A program made the translations under genes and the position numbers. Positions 8,588-14,296 of a stretch of DNA of 22,668 nucleotides are shown here, one piece after another. Numbering within the stretch: position 1 is the first letter of the stretch; every line of letters starts with the position of its first letter. The stretch is from a virus, in the IMG/VR virus record IMGVR_UViG_3300034152_000228, positions 1-22,668 of that record; one strand, given 5' to 3'. The notes below the pieces were generated by a model, which was given only the letters and a program-made list of their open reading frames with translations, was not told where the DNA came from and searched no databases.

Positions 8588-9076
8588 TTAGTCTCCTTCG
8601 TTGAGATGAATCTCAAAAGACGCTGCAACGGTTGCCTCTTCGACACGGTACTTTTGGTCGATCTGACCAAAATGGTTCACACGCACCGTGTTTCTAGGCC
8701 CCCGATTCTTCAACTGCAAAGTGCCGAGGAGTGAATCGTCGTCATTCGGCCCGTCCCCGTAGCGGTAGATGCAGTGGTCTTGGCCAAGCCAGGATTTGAC
8801 TTCGCCGACCAACTTACGCATTTTATGGAAGTCATCATCGTCCATGTATGAGCGGCAGAGAATATTGATTTCACACTCAAGAATGAAGTAGCCTTTACTA
8901 GGCTGCTTCTGGTCTGGACCGTCTAAACGGAACTCGACTAATTCCGTATCATCGGGCAGCCCTCTGTGCGTGCCCTCAACAAAGACTTGGTGATCGGTGT
9001 CGAACTGCTGCGCGAAGTCCCCCGACATCGTAGCAAAGATCCACCGGTCCCAGTCTGGATTACCTTGGACGGTCAT
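8588..9076 (-). CDS. Putative tail terminator/tail completion protein
   Basis: This 162-residue protein (MTVQGNPDWDRWIF) lies directly before the tail tube gene, where siphoviruses usually encode the tail terminator. It has an N-terminal helix, a beta strand set containing LECEINILCRSY, a helix with HKMRKLVGEVKSWL, and a final strand pair VEEATVAASFEIHL. This alpha/beta order resembles tail-terminator proteins such as lambda gpU, but the similarity is topological and not proven. Its ATG overlaps the previous stop by one base (TAATG), so it is coupled to the neck gene. The function is inferred mostly from gene order. Confidence 0.6.
   Translation of the reverse strand: MTVQGNPDWDRWIFATMSGDFAQQFDTDHQVFVEGTHRGLPDDTELVEFRLDGPDQKQPSKGYFILECEINILCRSYMDDDDFHKMRKLVGEVKSWLGQDHCIYRYGDGPNDDDSLLGTLQLKNRGPRNTVRVNHFGQIDQKYRVEEATVAASFEIHLNEGD
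8593..8597 (-). promoter_or_regulatory. Ribosome binding site for GTG-started tail tube gene
   Basis: AGGAG on the minus strand lies six bases before GTG at 8586. It selects this start over a longer upstream reading that would overlap the tail terminator gene by more than 80 bases. Confidence 0.75.
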
Positions 9077-9579
9077 TACAATACCTCCACACTCGCACCA
9101 TCTGAGAAGATCGCACGGTTACGTGCTTTTTCCATGTGAACTTCTCGAATAGGTGCTCCAGTAACTTCAGTCCCGACTATCAACCAGCCGGTGTTAAATT
9201 CAAATTTATGCACTTCGGTCACTTCCCAACGCTTACCATCCAACGTAAAGTAGTGACGCTGTTTCGGTTCGTAGTCTTGACGATCTGCATCTCTTGCGTC
9301 TAAAATCAATTTACGTTTTGATGTGTCAAAGAAGCCTCCCATTGTGAATTCTTTGTTGTTTGCGATAAAAGACAAATCATAAATGAATTTGGTGCTTTGA
9401 ACAGAAGGGAGAACGATTACATGGTTAAATTGCCAAACATCTTTGGAAACAGATTTCTTTCCGGTTCGGTAGTTGTTACCTTCGTTGCTTTGATGGAATG
9501 TCACCTTACCCCCGTATCGCCTTTTCAAGCTATACAGGACACGACGAATGAAACGTGTATTTCTCTGAGGCTGTGACAT
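9076..9579 (-). CDS. Putative head closure (neck/stopper) protein
   Basis: This 167-residue protein begins MSQPQRNTRFIRRVLYSLKR. The opening basic helix is followed by alternating beta strands (VIVLPSVQSTKFIYD, GGFFDTSKRKLILDARD, HYFTLDGKRWEVTEV). The small beta-barrel look and location between the coat protein and the tail terminator suit a head-closure or stopper protein of the HK97 gp7 / SPP1 gp16 type. I do not recognise it at family level with certainty. It is separated by one base from the previous stop and overlaps the next start. An alternative is another connector or minor head protein. Confidence 0.55.
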   Translation of the reverse strand: MSQPQRNTRFIRRVLYSLKRRYGGKVTFHQSNEGNNYRTGKKSVSKDVWQFNHVIVLPSVQSTKFIYDLSFIANNKEFTMGGFFDTSKRKLILDARDADRQDYEPKQRHYFTLDGKRWEVTEVHKFEFNTGWLIVGTEVTGAPIREVHMEKARNRAIFSDGASVEVL

Positions 9580-9580
9580 T

Positions 9581-9817
9581 TCAGAACCATCCGAATCGTG
9601 CGGCTAAGCCTTGCAGACCGAGAGCAGCCATCGCAGCAACCAAGGTACGAATCAACCACGTCCGCCGAGCATCACTCTGCTTCAAACGATCGACGTCAAT
9701 CACGAGACCAGGCTTGCTATCAGAACCGTAAACAGCTTCGAGCGCTGCATCCAGCTTCTCGTGCATGTTTTTGACTTCGTTCTTGATAACAGCAATGTCA
9801 GCTTCGGTGTTACTCAT
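9581..9817 (-). CDS. Small coiled-coil protein with C-terminal membrane segment
   Basis: The gene gives 78 residues from ATG 9817 (MSNTEADIAVIKNEVKN), preferred over a longer reading to 9901 because AGGAG lies six bases upstream and the longer form would run through the terminator. Residues 1-25 form an amphipathic coiled-coil-like helix with heptad spacing. A short linker YGSDSKPGLVIDVDRLKQSD follows. Residues about 56-78 are hydrophobic (LIRTLVAAMAALGLQGL) and could span a membrane. The layout recalls XhlA-like or small tail/holin-associated phage proteins, but no specific family can be claimed. It is the first gene after the coat protein terminator. Confidence 0.65.
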   Translation of the reverse strand: MSNTEADIAVIKNEVKNMHEKLDAALEAVYGSDSKPGLVIDVDRLKQSDARRTWLIRTLVAAMAALGLQGLAARFGWF

Positions 9818-9823
9818 GCTAGG

Positions 9824-9828
9824 CTCCT
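9824..9828 (-). promoter_or_regulatory. Ribosome binding site deciding the 9817 start
   Basis: AGGAG on the minus strand lies six bases before ATG 9817 and just after the terminator T run. This places the true start inside the longer open frame that reaches 9901. Confidence 0.7.
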
Positions 9829-9833
9829 TCGAG

Positions 9834-9870
9834 AAAAAAGCCAACTCCCGCCCGCCTAAACGGGCGGGAG
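9834..9870 (-). terminator. Strong rho-independent terminator after major capsid gene
   Basis: A perfect 10-bp stem, CTCCCGCCCG (9861-9870 on the minus strand) with CGGGCGGGAG (9845-9854), has a 6-base loop and is followed on the minus strand by TTGGC and six T (9834-9839). It begins about 15 bases past the coat protein stop and should cut transcript levels for the neck and tail genes. Confidence 0.87.
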
Positions 9871-9885
9871 CGGCCTCAGACAAGA

Positions 9886-11304
9886 TCAGCCAAGCATACA
9901 AGCACCCAAGTTCGTGTCGAGCACCTTGGAGCCGAACAGCACGTCCATCGTCACCAGGTGACCCTGGCCACGACCTTCGTAGCTGATCGTGGTACGCATG
10001 GCCAAACCGTTGAAGGTGGCCGTACCACTGATGGCACCAGCACCCCGACGCGGAGGAGCGAGCGGTCGCATTACCATCGCCAGAGCGTTACGGTGCATGG
10101 CGAAGTTGTAAGAGCCGGCGTGACCGTAACCCACAACGTCACCATCGGCAATCGCCGTTTCGAGCGGACGATCCAATTCGATGTGGTACTTACCACCACC
10201 GAGGCTCGTCACATCGACGATACCGTACTCACCCGACAGCGCGACGTTGGGCGTACCGGCGGTGTTGAAGCTCACCAACTGACCTTCGTAAGGAACGCCA
10301 GTGCCATCGACCTGGATTTCCTTGTCGTAGCCAGCCGGGTAAGCCGACACACCAGCGTGGCCAGCCAAGTCCACAGTACCCGTCGAGGTCTGTTGGATGT
10401 CGGAAGCCGAAGCCGGAACGGCAACACGCAGCGGACGGTTGAGGGTAAGATCATTGGTAGCGATACCAGTGATCCGGTAAGGCATGAGATCGCCTTCAAG
10501 CGTGATGTACTCACCGACCGCGAAGCCAGCACCACTGTCCACCGAAATCACGGTAGCACCAGCGGCCGCGTCCGCGGACAGCTCGTCAGCCTGAAGCGTC
10601 TCCAAGGAGGCCGCCAGCAAGCTGGGCGTGTTCTGAGCCATCACAACGTTGAAGCCGAGCAATTCACCGAGGCTGGCCCGGCGCAGAGCCGTCCCGTCGT
10701 CGCCAATCTTGTCGGCAGCGTTGAACAGATCCAGCTCCAAGATGTCGGTCTTCGTCGCGGGAGCGACGATCAAGTTACGGCCGTCCACCCATGCCTTGTT
10801 CTCGTCCATCTTCTGGCCGAGTTCAAGCATCGTGCGCTTGACATTCGTAACATTCAGACCTTCCAGGTCGCCAACGGCGTTCCCCAGGTACTGGTAGACC
10901 TGGTTCATGAGAATGCGGTCGATCTTTCGAGCGATCGACAACGCGGCGGGGTTCAGGTGCACACGGATCAGATCCTGGAAGCTGAGGCTCTGCTCGCTAT
11001 CCTTGATCGTGAACGACGTGTGGACGTGCTGATTCAGCTCGACCGCGACGTTTGTCGCCGAAGACGCCTGAACCGTTACGTCGTCATTCGCACCCTTACG
11101 CTTCGCAACGTACTCATTCGGACGTCGCGTGTTAACAACATCACCGAATTCGCTGACTTCATCAGAGAAATCACGGTGAACGAGATTGCCGATGACCATG
11201 TTCTCTTCGAGAATGGCCAACGTTTCCTGTGCCCAAACCTCAGGCACCCAAGCATCAAGGCTGTTGTCGTAACCGACAAAGCGTGCTTTTCCAAGAACGT
11301 ACAT
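9886..11304 (-). CDS. Major capsid protein (P22 coat-like, HK97 fold)
   Basis: The gene gives 472 residues from ATG 11304 (MYVLGKARFVGYD). This start has GAGGA five bases upstream and is preferred over GTG 11325. The N-terminal segments DAWVPEVWAQETLAILEEN, LVHRDFSDE, FGDVVNTRRP and VELNQHVHTSFTIKD are the pattern I recognise from P22-type coat proteins. The next helix, LNPAALSIARKIDRILMNQ, continues it. An extra beta-rich segment at about 225-405 (GATVISVDSGAGFAVGEYI onward) could be an insertion domain comparable in place to the P22 I-domain. The scaffold gene precedes it and a strong terminator follows. Codon use is restricted, with no TTA, CTA or TCA across nearly the whole gene, in keeping with high expression. 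Confidence 0.93.
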   Translation of the reverse strand: MYVLGKARFVGYDNSLDAWVPEVWAQETLAILEENMVIGNLVHRDFSDEVSEFGDVVNTRRPNEYVAKRKGANDDVTVQASSATNVAVELNQHVHTSFTIKDSEQSLSFQDLIRVHLNPAALSIARKIDRILMNQVYQYLGNAVGDLEGLNVTNVKRTMLELGQKMDENKAWVDGRNLIVAPATKTDILELDLFNAADKIGDDGTALRRASLGELLGFNVVMAQNTPSLLAASLETLQADELSADAAAGATVISVDSGAGFAVGEYITLEGDLMPYRITGIATNDLTLNRPLRVAVPASASDIQQTSTGTVDLAGHAGVSAYPAGYDKEIQVDGTGVPYEGQLVSFNTAGTPNVALSGEYGIVDVTSLGGGKYHIELDRPLETAIADGDVVGYGHAGSYNFAMHRNALAMVMRPLAPPRRGAGAISGTATFNGLAMRTTISYEGRGQGHLVTMDVLFGSKVLDTNLGACMLG

Positions 11305-11309
11305 TGCAG

Positions 11310-11314
11310 TCCTC
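11310..11314 (-). promoter_or_regulatory. Ribosome binding site of the major capsid gene
   Basis: GAGGA on the minus strand lies five bases before ATG 11304. It falls inside the longer GTG-started frame (11325), arguing for the ATG. Confidence 0.7.
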
Positions 11315-11324
11315 ACTGTTTTCA

Positions 11325-11359
11325 CGGGACAAACTTGATTTTGAAATCAAACGATCCCG
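11325..11359 (-). other. Imperfect inverted repeat between scaffold and capsid genes
   Basis: An inner 7-bp palindromic stem (TTGATTT/AAATCAA, 2-base gap) is enclosed by an outer CGGGA/TCCCG pairing, separated by unpaired C/A-rich sides. It fills the 57-base gap between the scaffold stop (11362) and the capsid start. There is no T run after it, so it is not a typical terminator. It could be an RNA processing or stabilising structure at the 5' end of the capsid message. Confidence 0.45.
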
Positions 11360-11361
11360 GA

Positions 11362-12228
11362 CTATCGCTCCATACTGCCGTAGAGAAGCTCCGGTTTCTC
11401 TCTACGCAGCCGCCGATATTCGGCTGGATTTTCCGAAGCGAGCTTTCGCACGTCGATTTTGCCCTTCGGAGTTCCTGAACTACCCTGACCACCGAGCCCA
11501 GACTTCATGGTGTCTTCAAACAGGTTGAAGTATTGCGGAAGTTCGGTCATCCGCTTCACCGCCTCTTCGACGGAGTATTCCATGGTAATGGGCTTCTCGC
11601 TCTCCGTGTCAACGTCGGGGAACTTGACTATGGGAGCGACTTGGCCAGTGTTTTGTCCAGCATCATCCACAACATCTTTGAACTCAATCATCGGTCCAAC
11701 GATCGCTGCAATTTGACTCGCATCACATGCTTTGTTCTTCGCAGCAGAAGCGACAATCAGGTTCCTCACGGTCTCGTGCTCAAAGTCACGACGCCAGCGA
11801 TCTCGCTCGGTTGTGAGGTTCTGTACCGTACTGTCGTATTCCTCCTGCTTTGCTTTCGCTGCTCGATCGGACTTTTCCTTGTCCGTGAGGTATTGATTCT
11901 CTAATTCCTCGATTCGCTTGGTCAGAGTTGTCCGTTCTTCCTCGGAGAGCGACGAATTCTTTCTCGCCTCGGCCAGTTGGGTAGCCAGTTCACGCTGAGT
12001 TTGCCTGCCTTGCTCCTCATACTTCCGGCGAAGACCGGCCATATGAGAATCAAATTCTTCTTGCGTGTATGTCTTGCCACTGCCACCACCGGCACCACCG
12101 TCGCCTCCACCGCCATCGCCACCACCGCTACCGCCGGCTCCGCCGTCACCACCACCGGCTCCGCCGTCACCACCGTCACCATCGAAACCAACAAAACGTG
12201 CCCGATTGAGCATAAGATCAAAGTGCAT
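11362..12228 (-). CDS. Capsid scaffolding protein
   Basis: This 288-residue protein lies directly before the capsid gene. After a short start (MHFDLMLNRARFVGFD), residues about 16-51 are almost only Gly and Asp/Ala/Ser. Residues about 52-155 are Glu/Lys/Arg/Gln-rich and strongly coiled-coil (KRIEELENQYLTDKEKSDR, QNLTTERDRWRRDFEHE). A helical C-terminal region ends with basic YRRLRREKPELLYG, typical of scaffolds that touch coat subunits. Position, coiled coil and charged C-terminus together support a scaffold. No protease motif is visible. Its N-terminus shares ARFVG[FY]D with the coat protein. A taAGGA sits eight bases before the ATG. Confidence 0.85.
   Translation of the reverse strand: MHFDLMLNRARFVGFDGDGGDGGAGGGDGGAGGSGGGDGGGGDGGAGGGSGKTYTQEEFDSHMAGLRRKYEEQGRQTQRELATQLAEARKNSSLSEEERTTLTKRIEELENQYLTDKEKSDRAAKAKQEEYDSTVQNLTTERDRWRRDFEHETVRNLIVASAAKNKACDASQIAAIVGPMIEFKDVVDDAGQNTGQVAPIVKFPDVDTESEKPITMEYSVEEAVKRMTELPQYFNLFEDTMKSGLGGQGSSGTPKGKIDVRKLASENPAEYRRLRREKPELLYGSMER
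12076..12183 (-). repeat. Gly/Asp-rich low-complexity tract inside the scaffold gene
   Basis: This tract codes for the Gly/Asp-rich leader of the scaffold. It holds many GGTGGC-like units, including two adjacent 21-base copies (12134-12154 and 12155-12175) that differ at one position. The in-frame period would let the tract change length without a frameshift. Confidence 0.75.
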
Positions 12229-12238
12229 AGCTGTATCC

Positions 12239-12700
12239 TTAAGATACCCTACTTAATCGGATTCCCCTCGTGTTGCCAAGAAGCGGTTTCAAATACCGCC
12301 AAGCAAGTGCGCTCGGAATTCCGGCAACAAAATGCTCGGGGACAGTGGTGCGAGAGTAGGTTGTCCGCGCACTACTGTAACCTTCGGCCACTGCAGCCAG
12401 GTTCTCGTACTCTTGGTCTGGATCTACACCGTCCAGCAATGCGTATGCAGATTCGTAGGTCGCAATCTTCACAGCTTCGGGAATTTCGTCATCTTCGAAA
12501 CCGATCGCATTGGCACGTGGCCATTCCAATTCCTGAGTCGAATCGGCCTTTTCACCACGGAACTTCAGCCGATCAATTCGACGAGAAGCCTCAGCCAAAG
12601 CACGTTCACGTTGATCTTCAGTCGCGTCTTCCCATGCAAAGATGTGCAGACGCTCATTGAAGTAAAGATCAGCGGCGACTAGAGTTCCGTAGTAAGCCAT
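12239..12700 (-). CDS. Head-tail connector/adaptor protein (DnaT-like/gp6-like helical family)
   Basis: This 153-residue, largely helical protein begins MAYYGTLVAADLYF. It has the pattern seen in phage connector proteins of the gp6-like and so-called DnaT-like families: FAWEDATEDQRERALAEA, then IDRLKFRG, then a QELEWPRA segment, IPEAVKIATYESAYALLDG, and a C-terminal AGIPSALAWRYLKPLL. Such proteins form a ring below the portal. The DnaT name is historical and does not imply replication. The gene lies between decoration genes and the scaffold, which is earlier than usual for an adaptor. AGGT lies five bases upstream of the ATG. Confidence 0.75.
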   Translation of the reverse strand: MAYYGTLVAADLYFNERLHIFAWEDATEDQRERALAEASRRIDRLKFRGEKADSTQELEWPRANAIGFEDDEIPEAVKIATYESAYALLDGVDPDQEYENLAAVAEGYSSARTTYSRTTVPEHFVAGIPSALAWRYLKPLLGNTRGIRLSRVS

Positions 12701-12711
12701 GACTTACCTCG

Positions 12712-13092
12712 TTAGCTATCTGGTTTGCGGCTATACTCAAACCAGTAATTGTTCGACCCGTGGTAGATGAAAACAATCATCATCGAACCATCCATGTTAA
12801 ACGCACCTTGTAAGCGGAGATTTCCACCGCCCATCATGCGAATGTTCCGTCCATTCACGAACAAAAGATCACCGTCTTCACCACCAAGAATCGTCTGAAT
12901 TGTCGTACGCGTGGCGTCAGTACCGCGAATGCGAACCCATGAAGAAGTGTTTGTGACGTCTGGTACAGCAACAGCACCTGAAACGTTGATTGTTTCTCGT
13001 GGTCCAATGTTGATTTTACTAATTTGAGTGCGTCGTTTTCCAACATTTTCGATTTGGCCGGCAACAATCGCAAGCGGTTCAAGACCACTCAC
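12712..13092 (-). CDS. Small beta-rich head or tail decoration protein, unknown
   Basis: This 126-residue protein starts with GTG 13092, overlapping the previous TGA (GTGA), so initiation probably depends on coupling. There is no transmembrane segment or catalytic motif. It is beta-rich, with INIGPRETINVSG, TTIQTILGGEDGD, and a C-terminal NLRLQGAFNMDGSMMIVFIY followed by NNYWFEYSR. This last pattern is like C-terminal strands of many small phage structural proteins (F-D-G...W-E-SR). Its company with head-fibre-like genes suggests a capsid decoration role. I do not recognise a named family. Confidence 0.65.
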   Translation of the reverse strand: MSGLEPLAIVAGQIENVGKRRTQISKINIGPRETINVSGAVAVPDVTNTSSWVRIRGTDATRTTIQTILGGEDGDLLFVNGRNIRMMGGGNLRLQGAFNMDGSMMIVFIYHGSNNYWFEYSRKPDS

Positions 13093-13559
13093 AGCTTGAT
13101 CGGCTGTTGCATCTCGATTTCAAACTCAGTCGTGGAGAGAGCGTGACCCACGCGCACGACGAATTCGCCGGCACCGCTCGGCGCGGTCTGAGTCAATTCT
13201 CCAGCGGAGGCTGCATCGAGGAAATAGTTTGCTCCTGGCGTAAGTCCGCCGGTTTCACCTGTGACCGTATCCCATTCGCCCGTCGTCGCTTCAAGGATAC
13301 CATCAACCATAATCTCACCCGATCCTGCGGCCGCAATGGTTTCCGCAGCAAGCCCCTTGACACGAATCGTACCCTGCGCGTCCGCTTGGGCTTTGTCAAC
13401 ATTGGTTGCAGAGACCGCATAGACAGGAGTACAAATCGGAATCGGGTTAGCACCATCGTCGTTAGTCCTTGGAACGGTATTACGAAGATCGATCTGGTCG
13501 CCATCTTGCAACTGCTCGATCTGGCCATTCGTCAGGACTAGTGGTTTCTTTGTTGCCAT
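13089..13559 (-). CDS. Capsid decoration/head-fibre-like protein
   Basis: This 156-residue soluble protein starts MATKKPLVLTNGQIEQLQDG. The first ~25 residues resemble a short anchoring segment. Then comes a beta-rich domain with PICTPVYAVSATNVDKAQAD, IRVKGLAAETIAAAG, a GELTQTAPSGAGEF turn and VVRVGHALSTTEFEI. The YFLD-(x)n-GELT/GFMT-(x)n-P-(x)n-[FY]VV[RK]VGxA series is shared with the neighbouring 13559-14053 product. I take it as a head-surface or head-fibre-like domain of the kind common in siphoviruses. GAGG is five bases upstream, and the start overlaps the previous stop (TAATG). Confidence 0.7.
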   Translation of the reverse strand: MATKKPLVLTNGQIEQLQDGDQIDLRNTVPRTNDDGANPIPICTPVYAVSATNVDKAQADAQGTIRVKGLAAETIAAAGSGEIMVDGILEATTGEWDTVTGETGGLTPGANYFLDAASAGELTQTAPSGAGEFVVRVGHALSTTEFEIEMQQPIKL

Positions 13560-14053
13560 TATAACCTCACTGAGTTGAAAATCAACAAACTGAACAATTC
13601 AGGCGTTATAGCCTGTCCTACCTTGACAACGTAGCCAGTGGTTGGCGGCATTGTTGTCATGAAACCATCGTAATCCAAAAAGTATTCCGATCCTGCTTCA
13701 AGTTTCGGATTACCAATGATTGACGTCCAATCCTCGCGATGTACGCGGCCAGTCCGTATGAAAGGCACTCCATCGCCAATCTTTACGTCCTGTATGGCCA
13801 TCCCTGATACCACGCCGCTGATTCTAAAATCAGCGAGAACAACCTCACCGCTCCCATTCACTGTAATGAGATTGCCAGAAGCAATGTCTACCGCCGCAAT
13901 TGCGTATGCAAGCTCTATCGCTTCGATTACGGTTTCTTGTGTCTCTTGCAGTTCACGAACAATTCGGCGGTAGTCATATGCGTCTGGTTCTCGTAATACA
14001 CTGGGATCGGGGCGTGTTTCACTCGACCCATCCCAAATCGTATTGATAGACAT
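13559..14053 (-). CDS. Head-fibre-like protein combining N-terminal anchor and C-terminal beta domain
   Basis: This protein is 164 residues long. Residues 1-45 (TIWDGSSETRPDPSVLREPD, then DYRRIVRELQETQE) match the N-terminus of the adjacent 77-residue protein. This is a likely virion-anchoring segment followed by a short coiled coil. Residues about 58-164 form a beta domain shared with the 13089-13559 product (YFLDYDGFMTTMPPTTG, YVVKVGQA). It therefore looks like a two-module protein whose halves occur separately in its neighbours. It is likely a capsid or head fibre. There is no enzymatic motif. Confidence 0.7.
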   Translation of the reverse strand: MSINTIWDGSSETRPDPSVLREPDAYDYRRIVRELQETQETVIEAIELAYAIAAVDIASGNLITVNGSGEVVLADFRISGVVSGMAIQDVKIGDGVPFIRTGRVHREDWTSIIGNPKLEAGSEYFLDYDGFMTTMPPTTGYVVKVGQAITPELFSLLIFNSVRL

Positions 14054-14062
14054 GTTTCAAAC

Positions 14063-14296
14063 CTAGGTACCCACATTGACGACGTTGGTGTTGTTCCAGA
14101 GCTTGCCAGCGCCCGGGTTGGACGTCGGAAGCACGCCATTCGCGGGAATCCCCAAGGGAACCAATTGCGTTTGAATCGCCTCCACTTCCGCACGCAGCTG
14201 AGCATAGTCGGCCGCGTCGGGAGCACGGTACACATCAGCATTGGGTCGGCTGTCAGAAGTACCGTCCCAAACACTCGTCGGGTAGTTAGCCGCCAT
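14063..14296 (-). CDS. Short head-fibre N-terminal module protein
   Basis: The gene gives 77 residues from ATG 14296 (MAANYPTSVWDGTSDSRP). GAGGAGA seven bases upstream picks this start over one at 14317, and it overlaps the portal stop by 11 bases. The YPTSVWDGTSxSRP motif, DAADYAQLRAEVEAIQTQL helix, and a Gly/Asn-rich tail (PGAGKLWNNTNVVNVG) are familiar from small siphovirus virion proteins. It is a paralogue of the first 45 residues of the next gene and lacks its C-terminal domain. It may be a free form of the anchor. The function is unknown. Confidence 0.7.
   Translation of the reverse strand: MAANYPTSVWDGTSDSRPNADVYRAPDAADYAQLRAEVEAIQTQLVPLGIPANGVLPTSNPGAGKLWNNTNVVNVGT

Noticed and set aside
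7429-8604. A 391-codon plus-strand open frame
   Set aside because: It is a codon-register shadow of the tail tube gene, of Arg-rich low-complexity composition, with no independent support.
9581-9901. Longer 106-residue version of the small coiled-coil gene
   Set aside because: The extra 28 residues are encoded by the terminator and its T run; AGGAG supports ATG 9817.
9958-11478. A 506-codon plus-strand open frame
   Set aside because: It is an exact codon-register shadow of the capsid and scaffold end; the product is Arg/Thr/Val/His-rich with no domain and no ribosome binding site. It reflects missing TTA/CTA/TCA codons in the real gene.
12065-12256. Pro-rich plus-strand open frame
   Set aside because: It is only the complement of the Gly-rich scaffold tract.
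12239-12700. DNA replication role suggested by the DnaT-like family name
   Set aside because: Gene order and the helical connector pattern favour a head-tail adaptor; the name is a legacy label.
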